This document shows, piece by piece, positions 6,086 through 12,239 of a stretch of DNA of 12,239 nucleotides. The number at the start of each line of letters is the position of its first letter. Positions within the stretch are counted from its first letter, which is position 1. A program made the position numbers and the translations under genes. The notes under the pieces were generated by a model. It was not told the DNA's origin and ran no database searches. It worked only from the letters and a program-made list of their open reading frames with translations. The stretch is from Candidatus Neomicrothrix sp. UBA6944 (lineage in GTDB: Bacteria > Actinomycetota > Acidimicrobiia > Acidimicrobiales > Poriferisodalaceae), in NCBI GenBank assembly GCA_002448715.1, contig DJZU01000027.1:1-12239 (forward strand), read 5' to 3'.

Positions 6086-7276
6086 ATGTCTAAACGGGTC
6101 AACATTTATGATCTGGCAGTTGGAGGCGAGGGAGTAGGCCGTCTTGCAGACGGGCGGGTCGTCTTCGTGGCTGGAGCCGCGGTTAACGATGAGCTGCTTA
6201 TTCGCGTTACTGAAGAGAAAAGTCGTTACGCGCGGGGTGAGATTGTAGAAGTCTTAGTTGCCGGGGAAGGTCGTCGCGAACCGCCCTGCCGATACGTAGA
6301 GGCGGGCTGTGGGGGCTGTGATTGGCAACACCTATCTCAGGAAGCACAGATTGACGCCAAACTTTCAGCGGTCGAAGATTCGTTGGTCAAACTGGGTTCC
6401 TTAGAACCACCCGAAATTGGCTACGTGGAGGGACCTGAATCACTGAGATACCGAACGACGGTCCGAGTTGGAATTTTAGACAGTCGTCCCGCATACCGAG
6501 GTCCTAGATCGAACCACTTGGTTCCGATCGGCAACTGTCCGATAGCGCACCCGCTGATGGACGACATTTTTGCCGATGGCTTCTTCGGTGAAGCGAATGA
6601 AGCAACAATACGAGTTGGGGCCAGAACTGGTGACCGATTGGTTATAGGCCACCCAAACGCTAACAACTTTGAGATGCCGGCCGATGTACTGGTTGTCGAC
6701 AAAAAAAAGGCACGGAAGGGAGCGAATGCTCACATTGTTGAGGAAGCAGCCGGAGTTGAATGGCAAATCTCAGCAAATTCGTTCTTCCAAAGTTCGCCCG
6801 AGGGTGCAGAGATCCTGGTTGGTTTGGTTGCCGAGTGGCTAGCAAAACAAGACTCAGGTGAACACGTGTTAGTTGATCTCTACGCAGGCGTAGGTTTGTT
6901 CTCGGGAACAGTAGGGGACTGGTTTGACAAAGTGACAGCCGTAGAGTCGTCGGCTTCGGCGGTAAATGATGCGTCAAACAATCTTGGATCACATGTTGCG
7001 ATTCACCATATGGAGGTTGAAAAATGGATACCAGAACTAGCTGATGTCGTGATTGCGGACCCCCCACGCTCTGGCCTCCGCTCAGAGGGGGTAGAGACCA
7101 TTCAGCAAACCCAAGCGCCCCATGTGGTTCTGGTTTCGTGCGATGCCGGGGCGTTGGGTCGAGACTCGGCGTTGATGACCGCAGCAGGGTATGACTTGGA
7201 TCAGGTGGATATTCTCGACATGTTCCCGCAAACGAGCCATGTTGAAGTGGTTTCAGGCTGGGTCCGCCGTAATTAG
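6086..7276 (+). CDS. TRAM-domain RNA (uracil-5-)methyltransferase, RumA/TrmA family
   Basis: This 396-residue protein is a class I SAM-dependent enzyme that would methylate C5 of a uridine in 23S rRNA or tRNA. A TRAM RNA-binding domain fills roughly residues 1-57 (IYDLAVGGEGVGRL). Iron-sulfur cluster cysteines are C68, C75 and C78 (CRYVEAGCGGC) with C151 (GNCPI). The SAM site is DLYAGVGLFSG near 264-274, followed by DPPRSGL at 325-331. The catalytic nucleophile is C352 in VSCDAG, and E387 in FPQTSHVEVV is the expected base. The stretch after the catalytic Cys, SCDAGALGRD, differs from the common SCNPxTLxRD. Which uridine is modified cannot be read from sequence. A TTG directly precedes the ATG; I use ATG at 6086. 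The gene is divergent from rpe and ends just before the hairpin terminator. Confidence 0.9.
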   Translation: MSKRVNIYDLAVGGEGVGRLADGRVVFVAGAAVNDELLIRVTEEKSRYARGEIVEVLVAGEGRREPPCRYVEAGCGGCDWQHLSQEAQIDAKLSAVEDSLVKLGSLEPPEIGYVEGPESLRYRTTVRVGILDSRPAYRGPRSNHLVPIGNCPIAHPLMDDIFADGFFGEANEATIRVGARTGDRLVIGHPNANNFEMPADVLVVDKKKARKGANAHIVEEAAGVEWQISANSFFQSSPEGAEILVGLVAEWLAKQDSGEHVLVDLYAGVGLFSGTVGDWFDKVTAVESSASAVNDASNNLGSHVAIHHMEVEKWIPELADVVIADPPRSGLRSEGVETIQQTQAPHVVLVSCDAGALGRDSALMTAAGYDLDQVDILDMFPQTSHVEVVSGWVRRN

Positions 7277-7282
7277 ATCAAA

Positions 7283-7321
7283 AAATGAAGTGACGCCCAT
7301 AAAGCGGGCGTCACTTCATTT
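7283..7321. terminator. bidirectional intrinsic terminator
   Basis: AAATGAAGTGACGCCC (7283-7298) and GGGCGTCACTTCATTT (7306-7321) are perfect reverse complements: a 16-bp stem with a 7-base loop. It lies between the convergent methyltransferase and thiolase genes, 6 and 15 bases past their stops. On the minus strand the stem runs into a T tract extended by bases 7281-7285, so it is a strong terminator for the thiolase gene; on the plus strand the T run is only three long, outside few Ts follow, but the stem should still work. Confidence 0.9.
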
Positions 7322-7336
7322 AGCTTAAGACTGCGA

Positions 7337-8566
7337 TTAGTTCAGTCGTTCAACGATCATTGCCATTCCTTGACCGCCGCCGACACACATTGACTCCAAA
7401 CCGAACGTTTTGTCCGAATCTTGCAGCCCATTAAGTAGCGTTGTCATGATTCGAGCACCGGTCTGTCCGAATGGGTGACCCAGGGCGATCGCTCCACCGT
7501 TGACGTTGAGTTGGTCAACCATGTCAATACCCAACTCGTCAGCAGATGGAATTACCTGAGCGGCAAAAGCTTCATTGATTTCGACTAGGCCGATATCGCT
7601 CATGCTCATGTTGGCTCTCACCAAGACGCGCTTAATTGCCTCAATCGGTCCCAGCCCCATAATTTCTGGGTTGAGAGCGGAGACCGAGCTGGCGATGATG
7701 CGGGCGATGGGATCAATACCTAGCTCTTCTGCACGTTTACGGCTCATCACCACCACGGCGGCAGCGCCGTCGTTGAGTGGGCATGCGTTCCCCGCTGTGA
7801 CGCGACCATCGGGCCTAAAGGCAGGCTTTAGTTGGGACACTGCCTCCAACGTCACTCCTGCTCGGGGACCATCGTCAGTTGACACAACGGTTCCATCTGG
7901 CATGGTGACCGGCGTAATGTCCATTTCGAAAAATCCTCGGCTGATTGCCTCCTCAGCTTTGTTTTGGCTCATCACTCCGTACTCGTCCATAGCCTCACGG
8001 CTGACGCCTTTGAGTTCAGCGACGTTCTCAGCGGTTTGGCCCATGGCGATGTACAGATCTGGAAGACCATCCGCGGGGGCCCAGTCGCCATGACCTCCTT
8101 CGGAACGCACCTTCGAGCGTTCCCCGGGTGCCTTGAAGATGGGATTGGCTGTATCGGGAAGGCTGTCAGCGTTTCCTTTTCCATACCTGGAGACACATTC
8201 GACACCAGCTGCGATGAAGGCGTCTCCTTCACCTGCTTTGATGGCGTGTGCAGCCATTCGGATTGTCTGAAGTGAGGACGAACAGTAACGGTTTACCGTG
8301 GTCCCCGGGACATCTCCGAGACCTGCAAGGACTGCGGTTGAGCGGCCGATGTTGAAACCTTGTTCACCGCCTGGCGAACCGGTTCCCATGATCAGATCTT
8401 CGATTTCCTCTGGAGGAAGTTCAGGAACCTTCTCCAATACTTTGGTCACGATTTGTGCACTGAGATCGTCTGGCCGAATTTCGGTCATGGAGCCTTTAAA
8501 GGCTCGACCAATCGGACTGCGGGCTGTTGCAACTATGACCGGGTCGGTTGAAGCGTCGGTGCTCAT
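7337..8566 (-). CDS. thiolase family protein (acetyl-CoA C-acyltransferase)
   Basis: Thiolases split 3-ketoacyl-CoA with CoA to release acetyl-CoA (beta-oxidation) or run the reverse condensation. The 409-residue product has all family elements: acyl-accepting C95 in NRYCSSSLQ, NEAFAAQV, the catalytic H364 in LGHPFGQTGAR, and C394 in CVGGGQG near the end. Length fits FadA-type enzymes. The frame is open to 8605, but I use ATG at 8566 because MSTDASTDPVIVATARSPIG is a normal thiolase start and AAGGG (8573-8577) lies six bases upstream of it. No 3-hydroxyacyl-CoA dehydrogenase or acyl-CoA dehydrogenase gene is adjacent, so chain-length preference is open. It ends at the strong hairpin terminator and is divergent from the membrane-protein gene. 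Confidence 0.95.
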   Translation of the reverse strand: MSTDASTDPVIVATARSPIGRAFKGSMTEIRPDDLSAQIVTKVLEKVPELPPEEIEDLIMGTGSPGGEQGFNIGRSTAVLAGLGDVPGTTVNRYCSSSLQTIRMAAHAIKAGEGDAFIAAGVECVSRYGKGNADSLPDTANPIFKAPGERSKVRSEGGHGDWAPADGLPDLYIAMGQTAENVAELKGVSREAMDEYGVMSQNKAEEAISRGFFEMDITPVTMPDGTVVSTDDGPRAGVTLEAVSQLKPAFRPDGRVTAGNACPLNDGAAAVVVMSRKRAEELGIDPIARIIASSVSALNPEIMGLGPIEAIKRVLVRANMSMSDIGLVEINEAFAAQVIPSADELGIDMVDQLNVNGGAIALGHPFGQTGARIMTTLLNGLQDSDKTFGLESMCVGGGQGMAMIVERLN

Positions 8567-8572
8567 GTAAGT

Positions 8573-8577
8573 CCCTT
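8573..8577 (-). promoter_or_regulatory. ribosome binding site of the thiolase gene
   Basis: Minus-strand AAGGG within GAAGGGAC stands six bases before ATG 8566. It decides the start against the longer frame that begins at 8605. Confidence 0.75.
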
Positions 8578-8619
8578 CATGCAGGATTAGCGAGTTGTGA
8601 AACACTACCTCCAGTTGGC

Positions 8620-8624
8620 AGGGA
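8620..8624 (+). promoter_or_regulatory. candidate ribosome binding site for the membrane protein
   Basis: AGGGA lies nine bases before TTG 8634. It is too close to ATG 8626, which opens only a three-codon frame ending TGA at 8635-8637, and too far from ATG 8655, which has no such site. It therefore supports TTG as the start. Confidence 0.45.
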
Positions 8625-8633
8625 AATGTCTAT

Positions 8634-9953
8634 TTGACGCGTACTATCCCATCGATGACTAAATCGCTGTATGCCCATGGTGTTGGTCCACCCGGAGACT
8701 TACCTATGTCCGTCAGCACTTTGAGCTTGGTGGCGGCAGCAGCTTTACTCATTTCGTTCGCTGCGTTGGTATCGGGTTGGCGAGAGCCGCAGTTTCCGGA
8801 GGCAGGGCCCGGACGCTCATTGTTGAAGGTCGATGGCCCTATTGGCAAGATTGGGTTGCTTATTGGCCGCGTTTTAGGACTGGGCCTGGTGGGGCTAGCG
8901 GTGGCAGCTAGCTTCTTTGTCGCTGATGACACAATGGTTAATATCGCGCCGAGAATCGTTTTTGTCGCGCTTTGGGTGGTTGTTCCGGTTGGGTCAGCGT
9001 TGTTCGGTGATTTATGGCGATGGTTGAGCCCTTTCGAAATTTTGGCGAGGATTGGAGAGCGATGGTCTCGCCCTGACACAGAGCGGGACTGGGGTCTACA
9101 AATTGCTGCAGCACTCCTAGGCGCTTTTTTGTGGCTGGAGTTGGCGTACCACAACCCTGCTGGGAGGACCCCACTAGCGATTTTGTTGGTTGTGTGGACT
9201 ACTTGGAGTGGCATTGGGGCCCTCGTTAAGGGTCGAACATGGTTGCGTTCTCACGACCCATTGGCTGCACTAGTTCGGCTCATAGCGGCCATGTCGCCGG
9301 TACATGTAAGTAATGGCTCCCTATTTCTGAGGCGTCCGCTAGTTGGTTTAGGTCAAGTGCCGACGCAGAAAGGACTTGCCGCCCTCGTTTTGATTGTGCT
9401 GGGTGGAACCTCTTTTGATGGTCTTTCCCGCACGGCCTGGTGGGAACAGATTGTCGGTGGTCGAGTTGGTTGGAACGCGACAGTGATTAACTCCGTCGGA
9501 CTGATTTTCTCAATGGCGCTAGTGACCGCTTTGTTTCTGGCGTGCGTTCGGTGGATGCAACGCAGAGACGAGAATGTTGATGCTGACTTCGAAGACGGGT
9601 TCGCGCTTTCGTTGGTGCCGGTGGCAGTCGGTTACGCCGTTGCTCATTACATAGGTATGGCTGTTTTCGAAGGTCAACAGTTGCTCATTCAGTTGAGCGA
9701 TCCGCTAGATCAGGGATGGAACTTGTTTGGTAAGGCCAATGATTACGTGGATTATCGCGTGATGAGTCCGACAGCGATGGCGGCAATTCAAGCGCTGGGC
9801 ATTGCGGGCGGTCATCTTGCAGGTGTGATAGTCGGACATGACCGCGCCCTTGCGACCTTGCGCAAGAAAGATGACGTCACTGGGCAAGTTCCACTGGTGG
9901 TGCTTCTTGCCTCATTGACGGCAATAGCGTTGATACTTTTAGTTGAGGCGTAG
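8634..9953 (+). CDS. multi-pass membrane protein of the actinobacterial 'fenitrothion hydrolase'-labelled family
   Basis: This is a 439-residue integral membrane protein with about ten hydrophobic segments, for example near residues 25-48, 72-97, 102-125, 157-174, 180-200, 244-262, 285-306, 325-345, 386-403 and 417-438. Motifs such as AHGVGPPGDLP, FGDLWRWLSPFEIL, LGGTSFDGLSRTAWW, AHYIGMAVFEGQ and VSPTA-like MSPTAMAAIQ match a family I recall from actinobacterial genomes, often auto-labelled fenitrothion hydrolase. That label is weak and I do not endorse the function. In relatives the AHG motif follows a signal peptide; here only about 13 polar residues precede it. The start is uncertain: TTG 8634 has a fair ribosome binding site, ATG 8655 is the next option. 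It is divergent from the thiolase gene, with 67 bases between them. Confidence 0.8.
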   Translation: MTRTIPSMTKSLYAHGVGPPGDLPMSVSTLSLVAAAALLISFAALVSGWREPQFPEAGPGRSLLKVDGPIGKIGLLIGRVLGLGLVGLAVAASFFVADDTMVNIAPRIVFVALWVVVPVGSALFGDLWRWLSPFEILARIGERWSRPDTERDWGLQIAAALLGAFLWLELAYHNPAGRTPLAILLVVWTTWSGIGALVKGRTWLRSHDPLAALVRLIAAMSPVHVSNGSLFLRRPLVGLGQVPTQKGLAALVLIVLGGTSFDGLSRTAWWEQIVGGRVGWNATVINSVGLIFSMALVTALFLACVRWMQRRDENVDADFEDGFALSLVPVAVGYAVAHYIGMAVFEGQQLLIQLSDPLDQGWNLFGKANDYVDYRVMSPTAMAAIQALGIAGGHLAGVIVGHDRALATLRKKDDVTGQVPLVVLLASLTAIALILLVEA

Positions 9954-10004
9954 CTATTGGAATTTCTAGCTACGGCTCTTGAGTAGCTGGCCTACAGGAC
10001 AACG

Positions 10005-10028
10005 AAACCGCTGCCCGTGAAGTGGTTT
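10005..10028 (-). terminator. weak terminator-like hairpin after the coxL-type gene
   Basis: AAACCGCT (10005-10012) pairs with AGTGGTTT (10021-10028), eight pairs including one G-T, with an 8-base loop. It overlaps the TAA stop of the molybdenum enzyme gene. On the minus strand it is followed by CGTTGTCC rather than a T tract, so it is a weak candidate. A second imperfect stem, CTAGCTAC (9966-9973) with GTAGCTGG (9983-9990), lies in the same 73-base gap. One or both may separate the two convergent genes. Confidence 0.3.
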
Positions 10029-12239
10029 AGGCGTCTTGAAGAGCTCGCCATACGGCCTGCGGAGTGCAAGGCATATCGACATGATCAATTCCGAGGTGTG
10101 CGACAGCGTCGCATACGGCGTTATGAACAGCCGGAGTGGAGCCGATTGTGCCGGATTCGCCGATTCCTTTGGCACCCAAGGGGTTACGAGGGCTCGCGGT
10201 TTCGGTGTTTGAAACCTCAAAGCTAGGAAGTTCCGCAGCTGATGGCATGAGATAGTCCATCAAGGTTGTCGTGACCGGGTTGGCATCCTCGTCGTATTGG
10301 ACGTGCTCCCATAGGGCTTGCGCGATTCCTTGTGCGATGCCTCCGTGCTGCTGGCCGTTTACCAACATTGGGTTGAGGATCGTGCCGCAGTCGTCAACGG
10401 CTACATGTCGCAGCAGTTCCACATGGCCGGTTTCGCGATCTATCTCCACGACTGCCACGTGTGAACCGAACGGGTACGTTGCATCGGTTCCATCGAAATC
10501 AAGCTCATGGGCCAAACCGCCTTCGATTTCTTGCTCAACAGCGGCTGTTGCGAGGTCGGCCCAGCTAATCGACTTCGCTGGCACACCAGCGACTTGGAGA
10601 GCACCTTCACCAACGACGATGTCGTCGGCGCTTGCTTCTAAGAGGCTGGCGGCTAGTTGTTTACCTTTTTCCAGAACAACTTGTGATGCTTCATAGATTG
10701 CTGAACCGCCCGCTTGGAGCGAACGCGAACCCATTGTTCCGGAACCTCTTGCTACCTCTTCGGTGTCAGCGTCAACATGGGTGACCTGATCCATTGCAAT
10801 TCCGAGCACGTCGTTGACGATCATCGAGAAGGCAGTGTCGTGACCTTGGCCGTGAGAGCTGGTCCCCACCTTGATCGTCGCGGAACCATCATCATTAATT
10901 TCGCAGCTTCCGTACTCGACGTGTAGTCCGATGGGCGCGGTGACTTCAACGTATGAGGACACTCCTATACCAAGCATCATTGGGTCATTGGCCTCGCGTC
11001 TCCGAGCTTGTTCGGCTCTCAGATCGGCATAACCGGATGCTTCAAGAACGGCGTCTAGTGAGCGCTCGTATTCGCCTGAATCGTAGTTGGCGCCAACCAG
11101 GGTGGTTAACGGGAAAGCATCAGGCTGGATGTAGTTCTTTCGACGAAGTTCGGCCGGGTCCATTCCGATGGCGTTTGCAGCCTTATCGAGGATTCGTTCA
11201 ACCATCTGAGTGGCTTCTGGCCGGCCTGCTCCGCGGTACGCACCGATGACTGTGGTGTTCGTTAACACTGACTGTGCGAAGAAGTCGATGGCCGGTATGT
11301 CATAAACTGCTTGACTTAATTGCATTGTCAACATTGGCAAGATGGCGCCGATAGCGGGGTAAGCACCTGCGTCGGCTACCACCCTCGCTTTGAGCCCCAC
11401 AATTGATCCGTCGTTGTTCACGCCCAAATCGGCGGTCATAACCATTGCTCGTCCTTGAGCCATCGAAAGCATGTTTTCGCCGCGCTGTTCCGTCCACCGA
11501 ACTGGTCGAGCGAGTTCTTGTGCCGCTTTGCCACAGAGGATGAACTCGATGTACAGGCCGGCTTTGGGACCGAAGCCTCCTCCAACCCATGGAGCGACTA
11601 CTCGGAGGTTTTCCGGTTCCATGCCGAGATTCGGTGCAAGACCGTCGCGCAGGCCATGTGCAGCTTGCGTCGAGGCGTAGAACGTCATTGAATCGCCCTC
11701 GGGAATTGCTACACATCCGTTTGGTTCCATAGGAACACCCGCTAAACGTTGGGTAACTATTCGTTCGCTTACAACAGCGTCGGCCCCTTCTGTGACATCA
11801 GGGCCATCGTATTCGTTTCCTATAGCGAAGCAGACGTTGTTCTCTGCTCCTTCCCAGAGAATATCTGCGTCGTCTGCGAGAGCGGCTTCAATATCGGCAT
11901 TTGCAGGCAGCGGTTCGTAGTCAACGATGACTTGCTCCGCTGCGTCAACGGCCTGTGAGTGGGATTCCGCGACGATCGCAGCGATGATGTCGCCCACAAA
12001 CCTCACTCGGCCGACGGCCAGAGGCGGGCGGTTCATGGAAGGGTCCATAAATTCTGATTGGTTGACCGCAGGGATTTCCAAGTTTTCGGAGGTATATACC
12101 GCTAATACACCTGGCATGTTGACGGCTTCGCTGGTGTCGACTTCTAGAAGTGAAGCGTGCGCCATAGTGGAACGTACAAACACAATCCGAGCTGCATTGA
12201 TGTCTAGGTCATCTACGTAGTGATTAGACCCGGTTAACA
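10027..12239 (-). CDS. molybdenum hydroxylase large subunit (CoxL/xanthine dehydrogenase family, form II type), 5' end missing
   Basis: This is the molybdopterin-cytosine-dinucleotide-binding catalytic subunit of a CO dehydrogenase-like or xanthine/aldehyde oxidoreductase. The frame is open to the right edge; the outermost codons read LTGSNHYVDDLDINAARIVFVRS, a typical sequence roughly 20-30 residues after the N terminus, so only a short piece is missing. Visible are APWVGGGFGPKAG, the active-site loop AYRGAGR (11221-11241), HGQGHDT, and GIGESGTIG with the base-acting Glu at 10156-10158. Form I CO dehydrogenases have AYxCSFR with the Cys that binds copper; this protein lacks it and is form II, whose substrate is often unknown. 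The electron-transfer (2Fe-2S) and FAD subunits are not in the window and may lie beyond the right edge. The cofactor insertion machinery is not seen. Confidence 0.93.
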   Translation of the reverse strand, partial: LTGSNHYVDDLDINAARIVFVRSTMAHASLLEVDTSEAVNMPGVLAVYTSENLEIPAVNQSEFMDPSMNRPPLAVGRVRFVGDIIAAIVAESHSQAVDAAEQVIVDYEPLPANADIEAALADDADILWEGAENNVCFAIGNEYDGPDVTEGADAVVSERIVTQRLAGVPMEPNGCVAIPEGDSMTFYASTQAAHGLRDGLAPNLGMEPENLRVVAPWVGGGFGPKAGLYIEFILCGKAAQELARPVRWTEQRGENMLSMAQGRAMVMTADLGVNNDGSIVGLKARVVADAGAYPAIGAILPMLTMQLSQAVYDIPAIDFFAQSVLTNTTVIGAYRGAGRPEATQMVERILDKAANAIGMDPAELRRKNYIQPDAFPLTTLVGANYDSGEYERSLDAVLEASGYADLRAEQARRREANDPMMLGIGVSSYVEVTAPIGLHVEYGSCEINDDGSATIKVGTSSHGQGHDTAFSMIVNDVLGIAMDQVTHVDADTEEVARGSGTMGSRSLQAGGSAIYEASQVVLEKGKQLAASLLEASADDIVVGEGALQVAGVPAKSISWADLATAAVEQEIEGGLAHELDFDGTDATYPFGSHVAVVEIDRETGHVELLRHVAVDDCGTILNPMLVNGQQHGGIAQGIAQALWEHVQYDEDANPVTTTLMDYLMPSAAELPSFEVSNTETASPRNPLGAKGIGESGTIGSTPAVHNAVCDAVAHLGIDHVDMPCTPQAVWRALQDA

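Noticed and set aside
7575..8093. 172-aa plus-strand frame
   Set aside because: It lies wholly antisense to the thiolase coding region, which has clear catalytic motifs.
12181..12183. GTG as start of the molybdenum enzyme subunit
   Set aside because: The frame continues to the window edge with a typical YVDDL-containing family sequence, so the true start lies outside.
1..12239. Mobile elements, CRISPR arrays, tRNA or rRNA genes
   Set aside because: I saw no transposase or integrase, no direct-repeat array, and no cloverleaf or rRNA-like sequence anywhere in the window.

Overview
This window looks like an ordinary, gene-dense piece of an actinobacterial chromosome. The order cysO-like, Rv1339-like metallo-beta-lactamase, rph, rdgB repeats a block known from Mycobacterium tuberculosis. 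The ClpP is ClpP1-like, there is a lipoprotein of actinobacterial style, and the large membrane protein belongs to a family I know mainly from actinobacteria. Base composition by eye is near 50% GC, low for soil actinobacteria. An uncultured, perhaps aquatic, Acidimicrobiia-like lineage would fit, but that placement is inference. I see no mobile element, CRISPR array, rRNA, tRNA or tmRNA.

Left part (1-3301). smpB runs leftward, followed by a possible 57-residue very basic ORF. Divergently, a rightward run encodes a CysO-type sulfur carrier ending in Gly-Gly, a metallo-beta-lactamase-fold hydrolase, RNase PH and the RdgB nucleotide-cleaning pyrophosphatase. The last three are tightly packed. 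The theme is RNA quality control, tRNA 3' processing and nucleotide-pool sanitation, with a sulfur carrier at the head.

Middle part (3302-7321). A D-threonine-aldolase/alanine-racemase-fold PLP enzyme runs leftward and abuts the rdgB stop with no spacer. Its start lies next to a divergent, lone clpP. Then come a leftward rpe-lipoprotein pair joined by a GTGA overlap and a divergent rightward TRAM-domain 23S rRNA/tRNA uracil-5-methyltransferase-like gene. A perfect 16-bp stem hairpin closes this gene and the facing thiolase gene.

Right part (7337-12239). A leftward thiolase and a divergent multi-pass membrane protein are followed by a leftward molybdenum hydroxylase large subunit (CoxL/xanthine dehydrogenase family, form II-type AYRGAGR active-site loop). 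Its reading frame runs off the right edge, so its N terminus and probable partner subunits lie outside.

Nothing here amounts to a clearly new biological system. The points most worth a second look are the shortened cysO block without cysM/mec, the HxD metal motif of the PLP enzyme, a His-to-Gln change at a metal ligand of ribulose-phosphate epimerase, the small basic ORF after smpB, and the missing signal peptide of the membrane protein.
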